Source: an uncultured Flavobacteriaceae bacterium (GTDB lineage Bacteria; Bacteroidota; Bacteroidia; Flavobacteriales; Flavobacteriaceae). Taken from it: a DNA stretch of 64,000 nucleotides. The stretch covers positions 558,001-622,000 of the forward strand of contig CANNAN010000002.1 in the NCBI GenBank assembly GCA_947502635.1. The letters are read 5' to 3'. Shown in pieces: positions 17,164 through 23,858 of the stretch. The position numbers and the translations under genes were made by a program. The notes beneath the pieces are model-generated. The model made no database searches. It was given only the letters and a program-made list of their open reading frames with translations, and was not told the DNA's origin. Numbering within the stretch: position 1 is the stretch's first letter; each line of letters starts with the position of its first letter.

Positions 17164-17706
17164 ATGAGTAAACAAATAAAAGTACAGGATGCTATTGATA
17201 GCAAATTGATAGAAGAACGCAAAGTGTTTTTGTGGGGACAAGTTGATGATGAGTCTGCTAAGCATGTCATAGATCGTCTCATGTATTTAGATGCACTAGA
17301 GACTAAAGATATTCATCTGTATATAAATAGTCCAGGAGGTTACGTAACGTCTGGTTTTGCTATTTACGATTGTATAAAATCTTTAAAAAGTGATGTGTCA
17401 ACAATTTGCACGGGCTTTGCAGCTTCTATGGGGTCTTTAATACTATCTGCTGGTGAAAAAGGTAAGCGTTTTATACAACCGCATGCACGTGTTATGATCC
17501 ACCAACCAAGCGGAGGTGCTCGTGGGCAAGCAAGTGATATAGAAATTACAGCAAAAGAAATTATAATTACTAAAGAATTAAGTGCACAAATTTTAGCTGA
17601 TAATTGTGGACAAACTTTTGATAAAATAATGAAGGATTTTAATCGTGACCATTGGATGGGAGCTGATGAATCTGTTGCTTATGGTATTGTTGATAGTGTT
17701 ATTTAG
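17164..17706 (+). CDS. clpP: ClpP-like serine peptidase subunit
   Basis: 180 residues from the ATG at 17164; an earlier in-frame ATG at 17113 is inside the trxA terminator. ClpP fold signatures are clear: LYINSPGG, the nucleophile in GFAASMGS (Ser88), the His in MIHQPSGG (His113), and NRDHWMGADESVAYGIVD with the usual Asp position and C-terminal helix. ClpP proteins form tetradecameric chambers fed by ClpX/ClpA-type ATPases. It is not beside clpX or tig, as the main clpP usually is, so this may be the second, accessory ClpP of the genome. Confidence 0.88.
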   Translation: MSKQIKVQDAIDSKLIEERKVFLWGQVDDESAKHVIDRLMYLDALETKDIHLYINSPGGYVTSGFAIYDCIKSLKSDVSTICTGFAASMGSLILSAGEKGKRFIQPHARVMIHQPSGGARGQASDIEITAKEIIITKELSAQILADNCGQTFDKIMKDFNRDHWMGADESVAYGIVDSVI

Positions 17707-17794
17707 AGCAATCAAAATAGCAATAACATAGCGTACTTGATGTGAATAATGATACAGCTCATTTTTAGTTGGAATATTGAATTGTAGTATTTTG

Positions 17795-17833
17795 TTATTT
17801 CGACAGAGTGAGGAGCGAGTGACGAGAAATCTC
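17795..17833. repeat. Dispersed repeat, type B
   Basis: TTATTTCGACAGAGTGAGGA followed by a short spacer and GACGAGAAATCTC. This is the flavobacterial intergenic element with CATTTCGAC at one end and GAGAAATCTC at the other. Related copies are at 62569-62603 (reverse) and 62626-62649. Confidence 0.55.
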
Positions 17834-17874
17834 AAACGGGATAAGCTCCTCTTTGTATTTTAAAAAAAATATTT

Positions 17875-18804
17875 ATGAATTTACAGCATGAACTAAATAA
17901 AGCCAGCGGGTTTAAAAACTTAGAGTTACTTGCAAAGCAGGTAGTGGAAGGTTTTATCGCAGGAATGCATAAAAGTCCATTTCATGGGTTTTCTGCTGAG
18001 TTTGCTGAGCATAAAATTTATAATCAAGGAGAGAGCACGCGCCATATAGATTGGAAATTATTTGCTAAAACAGATAAACTGTATACCAAGCGTTATGATG
18101 ATGAAACTAATTTACGTTGCCATATCATTATAGATAATAGTAGTTCGATGCATTACCCAAAAATAGATGCATTTTCTATTAGTAGTTTGAATAAAATAGG
18201 CTTTTCGGCTTTGGCTTCGGCCTCTTTAATGCATATTTTAAAAAAGCAACGTGATGCAGTTGGCTTAAGTATTTATAGTGATCATTACGATTACTATGCA
18301 CCAGAAAAAGGTAGTGAGCGCCACCATCAGATGTTGTTAAATCATTTGAGTGATGCTGTGGTTTCTAAACCTTTAAATAAAGAAACGGAGACCTATAAAT
18401 ATCTACACGAAATAGCAGAAAAAATCCATAGACGTTCTATGATATTTTTGTTTACCGATATGTTTCAAACATCCAAAGATGAGGTAAAACTGTTTGAAGC
18501 ATTACGTCATTTAAAATACAATAAACATGAAGTGGTTTTGTTCCATGTGTTTGATAAAGAGAAAGAATTAACTTTTGATTTTGATAATAAGCCCAAACGT
18601 TTTATTGATGTTGAAACAGGTGAGTATATTAATTTATATGCAGATACTATAAAAGACAATTACAAAAAAGCTGTGAGCGACTATTTTGAGGCCTTACGTT
18701 TAAAATGTGCACAATACAAGATTAAATATGTTGAGGCAGATATAAATAAAGATTTTAATAACATCCTCACAACGTACATGATAGAGCGTCAAAAATTTAT
18801 ATAA
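17875..18804 (+). CDS. DUF58 domain protein (VWA-like)
   Basis: 309 residues. The DUF58 block is HGFSAEFAEHKIYNQGESTRHIDWKLFAKTDKLYTKRYDDETN (about residues 42-84). It is followed by a VWA-type sheet with the MIDAS-like motif DNSSSMHYP near 91. DUF58 proteins usually sit beside a MoxR AAA ATPase in the Bat (aerotolerance) cluster and are thought to help membrane or metalloprotein maturation. Here no moxR or bat gene is adjacent, so this is a detached copy or its partners lie elsewhere. There is no signal peptide or membrane segment. Confidence 0.82.
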   Translation: MNLQHELNKASGFKNLELLAKQVVEGFIAGMHKSPFHGFSAEFAEHKIYNQGESTRHIDWKLFAKTDKLYTKRYDDETNLRCHIIIDNSSSMHYPKIDAFSISSLNKIGFSALASASLMHILKKQRDAVGLSIYSDHYDYYAPEKGSERHHQMLLNHLSDAVVSKPLNKETETYKYLHEIAEKIHRRSMIFLFTDMFQTSKDEVKLFEALRHLKYNKHEVVLFHVFDKEKELTFDFDNKPKRFIDVETGEYINLYADTIKDNYKKAVSDYFEALRLKCAQYKIKYVEADINKDFNNILTTYMIERQKFI

Positions 18805-18885
18805 TAAAAATATTTTTTAAAAAACTTTAAAAAACATTTGAGATATGGAAAAAGGCGTGTATATTTGCAACCGCAATAAAGCAAC

Positions 18886-18959
18886 GGTCTGGTAGTTCAG
18901 TTGGTTAGAATGTCGCCCTGTCACGGCGAAGGTCGCGGGTTCGAGTCCCGTCCAGACCG
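18886..18959 (+). tRNA. tRNA-Asp (anticodon GTC)
   Basis: A 74-nt cloverleaf. The acceptor arms are GGTCTGG (18886-18892) and CCAGACC (18952-18958), with discriminator G. The anticodon stem TCGCC/GGCGA closes loop CTGTCAC with anticodon GTC at 18920-18922. The T arm contains GGTTCGAGTCC. CCA is not encoded. Confidence 0.97.
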
Positions 18960-18975
18960 CGAAAATTGCAAAAAG

Positions 18976-19003
18976 AAAGCTCTGAGAAATTAGGGCTTTT
19001 TTT
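18976..19003 (+). terminator. Terminator after tRNA-Asp
   Basis: AAAGCTCT and AGGGCTTT form a short stem (one G-U pair) over a GAGAAATT loop, running into a T tract. It lies 17 bp past the tRNA. Confidence 0.6.
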
Positions 19004-19220
19004 GGCAATTAATACGACGTTGTGTTGTTCCTGAATTTAATTCGGGATGTAGTAATACCAGAGTAAATTTGGTATTCCAATGAGAAGCTTTCCTTTTTTC
19101 TGTGAAGAAGATTGGGATGCTTTTTTGCTTTAGGACATATTTATTTCTTCTATATCATGTGACTTTTTATTATACCGTGTGTCTTAATGTTATACTTATA
19201 TAATAAAACTCTATTTTAAG

Positions 19221-19550
19221 ATGGCAAAATTTGAAATTTACAAAGACAAAAGAGGAGAATTTAGATTTAGATTAAAAGCTGGTAACGGTCAAACAATACT
19301 TGCTAGCGAAGGTTATGCTGCAAAATCTGGCTGTACCAATGGTATTGAATCTGTAAAGAAAAACTCAACAGATGATGCAAGATATGAACGTTTAGAATCT
19401 AAAGGAGGGAGTCCTTATTTTAACTTAAAAGCAACAAATGGACAAGTGATAGGAACGAGTGAAATGTACTCATCTACAAGCGGTATGGAGAATGGGATTG
19501 CTTCAGTAAAGAAGAACGCATCTGGAGCTAGTATTGACGATTTATCATAG
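19221..19550 (+). CDS. YegP family protein, two DUF1508 repeats
   Basis: 109 residues made of two copies of the DUF1508 unit. Repeat 1 is about residues 1-50 (KFEIYKDKRGEFRFRLKAGN, ILASEGYAAKSGCTNGIESV). Repeat 2 is about 54-101 (YFNLKATNGQVIGTSEMY, SSTSGMENGIASVKKNA). This is the full YegP architecture. It is a small cytoplasmic protein of unknown function, often abundant. It stands alone with a good terminator. Confidence 0.9.
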   Translation: MAKFEIYKDKRGEFRFRLKAGNGQTILASEGYAAKSGCTNGIESVKKNSTDDARYERLESKGGSPYFNLKATNGQVIGTSEMYSSTSGMENGIASVKKNASGASIDDLS

Positions 19551-19587
19551 ATAATAAAATTTTTTATTCATAATTAGATTATTTAGG

Positions 19588-19614
19588 GCTGCAAGAAATT
19601 GCAGCTTTTTTTTT
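19588..19614 (+). terminator. Terminator after the YegP gene
   Basis: GCTGC and GCAGC close an AAGAAATT loop and are followed by nine T. Confidence 0.8.
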
Positions 19615-19857
19615 GCAGTAAAAACTATGTTTTTATCGAAACCCTTTTATAATTAGAATAAATAAATGTGACTTCTAAATAATGCTTGTGTCTAAATTAT
19701 AGCTATTAATCAATAAAAAAGGGTTTACAAGAAATTGTGGCTCTTTTTTGCTTTAAATTGGAAAATTATATTCTAATAAATGTATTAATTTCTATAGAAG
19801 TATAGAATATTGGTATTTAGTCAAAAATCAAGATGAGTATAAAGCTTCAGAGTTTAA
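19615..19857. other. Non-coding gap
   Basis: About 240 bp between the YegP terminator and the stop of the kinase gene. A weak second hairpin-like stretch (near 19720-19752, AAAAAAGGG with CTCTTTTTT) echoes the preceding terminator. I see no gene in it. Confidence 0.5.
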
Positions 19858-20472
19858 TTAAAACAACCCATTTATCTCAGCATCAATAGTATTAATAACA
19901 TTCCCTAAATCTTCTGGGTTATCCACAAAATTTAAATTATCAACGTCTATAATTAATAGTTTACCTTTATTATAGCCATGAATCCAGGCTTCATAACGTT
20001 CATTCAATCGACTTAAATAATCAATACTGATTGAGTTTTCGTAATCACGGCCGCGCTTGTGTATTTGAGATACTAAATTAGGAATAGAGCTACGTAAATA
20101 AATTAACACATCTGGGCCTTTAACTAAGGATTCCATTAAATCGAAAAGAGATCTGTAATTTTCATAATCACGATTTGTCATTAAGCCCATAGCATGCAAG
20201 TTTGGTGCGAAAATATGAGCATCTTCATAAATGGTCCTATCCTGAATGATGTCTTTGCCACTTTGACGAATCTGTAATACTTGACGAAATCTACTGTTTA
20301 AAAAGTACACTTGTAAATTAAAACTCCAACGTTCCATTTGGTTATAAAAATCATCAAGGTATGGGTTGTCTACAACATCTTCTAGTTGCGCTTCCCATTT
20401 ATAGTGTTTTGCTAATAGTTTTGTAAGAGTGGTCTTTCCGGCACCAATATTTCCAGCAATAGCAATATGCAT
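19858..20472 (-). CDS. Deoxynucleoside kinase
   Basis: 204 residues. The P-loop GNIGAGKTT (residues 7-15) starts the protein. NPYLDDFYNQMERWSFNLQV, the signature of the dNK/dGK-dAK family, lies near 37-56, and DRTIYEDAHIF near 82. The lid region is rich in Arg (HKRGRDYE). It phosphorylates deoxynucleosides (purines likely, as in Bacillus and other Bacteroidota homologues) with ATP for salvage. It follows the exported protein at 20478-21260 by 5 bp, so the two form one transcript. Confidence 0.88.
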   Translation of the reverse strand: MHIAIAGNIGAGKTTLTKLLAKHYKWEAQLEDVVDNPYLDDFYNQMERWSFNLQVYFLNSRFRQVLQIRQSGKDIIQDRTIYEDAHIFAPNLHAMGLMTNRDYENYRSLFDLMESLVKGPDVLIYLRSSIPNLVSQIHKRGRDYENSISIDYLSRLNERYEAWIHGYNKGKLLIIDVDNLNFVDNPEDLGNVINTIDAEINGLF

Positions 20473-20477
20473 AGTTT

Positions 20478-21260
20478 TTAGTCGATTTTTATTTTGTACT
20501 CTTTTAGGGTTTCGTTCGCGTAAATATACAAGGTTTCATTGGTTACAAAAAACGCATTTATCAATAAGTTTGGTATTAATATTGGAATGACAGTTTCGCT
20601 GTTTTTTTTCAAATAGACCAACGAATTTTTTGTTTTTAAAATGATATCTCCATTACTTTCAGTTAGTTCTGTACATTCATGGTTTTTTATTTTTTTCACC
20701 AAGCTGCCAAAATAATTGTAAATATATAAGTAGTCTTTAGTAAGTAAATAGCAAAAGTTATAATTGCTTTTTAGATCTAAAATGACACTTTGAATAGGTA
20801 CTGTTTGAGCACGCGTGGTTCGGGTTTTATAATCGAAAAGTTCCAATTTTTGATTGTCTTGGTTAAAAACCCATATAGTATTATCATGCCCAGTAGACAC
20901 ATGTGATATATTTTTATATTCTGGAAGCGCATTAAAATCAATTCTAAATATTTCTGCCAATCGGTTGTCAAGAATTATAACACTATTAAAATCTTTGTAA
21001 AATAGGTTCGTTTTTAAAGGGTTAAAAGCATTGGCAGTTGTTATATTGCCAAGTTGTAAATTATTATACGTAATAACGGTCTGATTAGGATCTTTTTTGT
21101 TAAAAACATTATTGTTTATAAAGTATCTGGTGCCAAAATTATCAATAGCAATCAACCGATCTGTTTTGAAATCTGTTTTCTTTATAAATGAAGTTTCAAT
21201 AACCTTTTGAGCAGATATTGAACATGTTAGAAAAAGAAATAAATAAATGGTATATTTCAT
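20478..21260 (-). CDS. Exported protein of unknown function, propeller-like
   Basis: 260 residues with a Sec signal peptide (MKYTIYLFLFLTCSISAQ). The mature part is a series of short beta-strand units with D/N-rich turns (RLIAIDNFGTRYFINNN, HVSTGHDNTIWVFNQDNQKLELFD, YLYIYNYFGSLVKKI). This suggests a small beta-propeller. I do not recognise a named family. It lies directly upstream of the deoxynucleoside kinase (5 bp) and is probably co-transcribed, though the link looks positional only. Confidence 0.6.
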   Translation of the reverse strand: MKYTIYLFLFLTCSISAQKVIETSFIKKTDFKTDRLIAIDNFGTRYFINNNVFNKKDPNQTVITYNNLQLGNITTANAFNPLKTNLFYKDFNSVIILDNRLAEIFRIDFNALPEYKNISHVSTGHDNTIWVFNQDNQKLELFDYKTRTTRAQTVPIQSVILDLKSNYNFCYLLTKDYLYIYNYFGSLVKKIKNHECTELTESNGDIILKTKNSLVYLKKNSETVIPILIPNLLINAFFVTNETLYIYANETLKEYKIKID

Positions 21261-21294
21261 ACTGACTTGAAAAATACAAAAACCTTACCACTTT

Positions 21295-21372
21295 TTAGTA
21301 AATTAATTTATAACCAAATCCACGGGCATTAATAATTTGTAGTATACCATCTTTAATTTGATCTGAAAATTC
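21295..21372 (-). pseudogene. Possible remnant of a response-regulator C-terminus
   Basis: On the minus strand an open frame ends ...IKDGILQIINARGFGYKLIY-stop (stop at 21295-21297). The RG-x-GYKL ending and the strand just before it match the wing of OmpR-type response regulators. Upstream of about 21372 the frame stays open but no longer looks like a regulator, and there is no start codon. It lies just upstream of the exported protein at 20478-21260, on the same strand. This may be a decayed gene tail; similarity is by eye only. Confidence 0.35.
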
Positions 21373-21649
21373 TCTGCCCCTTGGGTGAGGTTTCCAATGG
21401 CTCCGTTCCTTCGGAAGAATCCAGAGCTGCCTTTTTTTACAGTTCAGAAGGAGGTGACAATACAAAATTTCGATTTCTTTTATTTATAAGTTGAAAAATA
21501 ATGCCAGTATAAGTAATATATCTGTAAGTATCACAGAATATTACATTCAATCATTATTTCTATTGTTTGGGTATGTTACGAGTTGTAAAAAAAATATAGC
21601 ATTTTTATTTGTAGAATTAAAGAACAATAATATATTTGCCATCGGTTTT

Positions 21650-21731
<82 letters not shown>

Positions 21732-21740
21732 CTTTAATTC

Positions 21741-21825
21741 GAAAAGTTTGCATGAAAATGCAAACTTTTCTTGTTTTAAAATATACCAGAAGCTTACTTA
21801 ATGGTATATTTTAAAACAAGAAAAG
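21741..21825 (+). terminator. Two overlapping perfect hairpins after tRNA-Tyr
   Basis: Hairpin 1 has a 13-bp perfect stem (21741-21753 with 21758-21770, loop GAAA) and is a likely tRNA terminator. Hairpin 2 has a 24-bp perfect stem (21765-21788 with 21802-21825, 13-nt loop). They share 21765-21770, so both cannot fully form at once. Confidence 0.7.
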
Positions 21826-22010
21826 GATGTTGAGATAGCAACGTAACTTTTCAATTTCATGAATGGGGACTAGGATATTTAATCCTGTTAAACCCGTATT
21901 ATGCATTGAAACTTCGAAATGAAGATAGGAAATACAATAAAGTGATAGATTTTAATGTATGAGATGGGGTAAATATGATCTCGGAGGAATGTTTAACGAT
22001 TCTGTACATA
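21826..22010. other. Non-coding gap
   Basis: About 185 bp between the hairpins after tRNA-Tyr and the terminator of the secreted propeller gene. I see no gene, tRNA or clear repeat in it. Confidence 0.5.
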
Positions 22011-22011
22011 A

Positions 22012-22058
22012 AAAAACAGCAAAAAATGCTTAACAAAAGTTTAAGCATTTTTTGCTGT
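22012..22058 (-). terminator. Terminator after the T9SS propeller gene
   Basis: An 18-bp perfect stem (22016-22033 with 22041-22058) closing a 7-nt loop. On the minus strand it is followed by a T tract. It lies 37 bp past the gene's stop. Confidence 0.85.
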
Positions 22059-22094
22059 TCTTATTTTATGTGTTGACAAACGTAGTTTTTAAGC

Positions 22095-23183
22095 TTATTC
22101 TTTTATAAACTTTATGGTATGCCTATTTTCAAACTTTAAAAAATAGATCCCATTGGTAAGGTTTCGAATATCAATTTTTTCATCGTTAGAAATAATTCCT
22201 TCGTTTATTTTACTTCCTATAATATTATAAATAGCATAGTTTTCAGTTTTTGAAAGACCAGAAATTTGAATAAGACCAGTTGAAGGGTTTGGAAAACTTT
22301 TAATTGAATTTTTTATAGAGTAGCTGTTTGTGCTAAGAGTAGAAAGATTGAATTTAGCAATTTTGCTAGCAATAGGCTGAGAAATATATAAATCATTTCC
22401 GTTAAGTAGAATTCCATAAGGTTCATTGCTTCCTAATCCAGTATTTACTACAGTTGTTGGTGTTATTGGTAGAGTCTCAGTAATGTCTATTTTAGAGACT
22501 TTTTTTCCAAAATAATCAGCGATATATAAATCATTTCCATTAAGTACTAGTCCATAAGAACTTGTTAGTCCAGACCCATTAGCAGCTACTACAGCTATTG
22601 GTATAGCTGGTAAAGCATCCGTAATATCAATTTTGGAAATTTTGTTAGCTGCAGCAGTATTTTGGGTAAAATACAAGTCATTTCCATTAATAGCCATTCC
22701 AATAGGTAGGAGTAACCTAGTTGCTACTGGTATTGGTGTTATTGGAGGCGCCTCGTTGATATCTATTTTAGAAATTCTGTTTGACTCAGTAATATAAAGC
22801 TCATTCCCATTGAATATTATTCCAGAAGGATTAGCCAATCCAGTTATTACAGGTGTTGGCGCTATTGGTAGCGCTTCGGTAATGTCTATTTTATAGATAG
22901 CACCGTTAGCTTGAGAAATATATAAATCATTTCCATTAAAGGCCAATCCTGTAGGGGAGCTTAAGCCAGATGTTACTACGGGTGTTGGTGTTATTGGTAA
23001 GGTCTCGATAGTAATGTCTATTTTGTAGATTGTGGCATTACTACGTTGAGCAAAATACAAGTCGTTCCCATTAAGGGCTATTCCTTGAGGTAAATTCAGT
23101 CTAATAGCTAGATCGGTAGTTTGTGCTATAAGTTTAGTACAGCTTAGAAATAGAATTGTGGTAAATAAATAAATTTGTTTCAT
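22095..23183 (-). CDS. Secreted beta-propeller protein with T9SS sorting domain
   Basis: 362 residues. It has a Sec signal peptide (MKQIYLFTTILFLSCTKLIAQ). About six near-identical blades of about 45 residues follow, each with LNGNDLYF/YIS, a short turn, then ISKIDITEALPITPTPVV. The C-terminal 75 residues are a type IX secretion sorting tail (FPNPSTGLIQISG, YNIIGSKINEGIISNDEKIDIRNLTNGIYFLKF). The product is therefore expected on or outside the cell surface. Blades look like NHL/SMP-30-type repeats, but the binding partner is unknown. The high similarity among blades suggests recent internal duplication. Confidence 0.85.
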   Translation of the reverse strand: MKQIYLFTTILFLSCTKLIAQTTDLAIRLNLPQGIALNGNDLYFAQRSNATIYKIDITIETLPITPTPVVTSGLSSPTGLAFNGNDLYISQANGAIYKIDITEALPIAPTPVITGLANPSGIIFNGNELYITESNRISKIDINEAPPITPIPVATRLLLPIGMAINGNDLYFTQNTAAANKISKIDITDALPAIPIAVVAANGSGLTSSYGLVLNGNDLYIADYFGKKVSKIDITETLPITPTTVVNTGLGSNEPYGILLNGNDLYISQPIASKIAKFNLSTLSTNSYSIKNSIKSFPNPSTGLIQISGLSKTENYAIYNIIGSKINEGIISNDEKIDIRNLTNGIYFLKFENRHTIKFIKE

Positions 23184-23858
23184 GATTTGATTGTTGAAAT
23201 TTGTTATAATGTTTGCTAACTTTCACAGATACGAAGTAGTTATAATCTGCTTATGTTTAAATTTTTTAAATGATAAATATGGATGAAGTATTTATGCTTG
23301 TAGAACCAGATAATGTTGAGTCAATTCCAGCTATAGCCAAATAATGGATCTTATCAATGATGATTAGTACAAAGAATAAAATAGAAGGAATTCTTTTTAC
23401 ATAGTTGAAATTACTATGATCTCTATAAAATAGTTTCATATAAGTAGGTTTAAATCTGTTTAACACGGGGTGATAAGATTTACTCTACAAAAATAAAAGG
23501 TTTTTCTTATAAAGTGAAATCCTAGGCTTACCAGAGGTCTTTAAAAAATAAAATAAACGAATATTTTTCGTTAAAATGCTTGTTTCTTTTGGTTCTGTAT
23601 GATTTGACTTACTCCAGGCGAGCCAGTATCTAATCATAGTGGTTTTTCTAAGAAGTTGGGTTAGTGTTTGTTTAGTAGATGCTGTTAACAACATTGTTTC
23701 TTATTAATAATTTTGTCTGTTAACTAGGGGAATTCTATTAATAAGCTGAGAAATTTGTATGAGAATACAAGTTTTTTATTTAACAATCTTGGCGATTCAG
23801 ATAAAACTGTTATTTTCACTTTTCATTTAAACACTTAATATATTAAGATCAAATCATT
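23184..23858. other. 675-bp gap without a convincing gene
   Basis: Short open frames on the minus strand (for example 23485-23694, 69 codons) have low-complexity composition and no recognisable motif. A small plus-strand terminator-like hairpin (TTGTAT GAGA ATACAA followed by six T, 23755-23777) lies near the right end. The gap may hold decayed sequence. Confidence 0.4.

Noticed and set aside
18817-19008. 63-codon minus-strand open frame
   Set aside because: It covers tRNA-Asp and its terminator; the composition is that of the antisense tRNA.
23266-23466. 66-codon minus-strand open frame
   Set aside because: No recognisable motif or homologous pattern; length is within chance for an AT-rich gap.
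23485-23694. 69-codon minus-strand open frame in the gap before the WGR/LRR gene
   Set aside because: No motif, signal or plausible start context; Leu/Lys-rich low-complexity composition. A decayed gene cannot be excluded.
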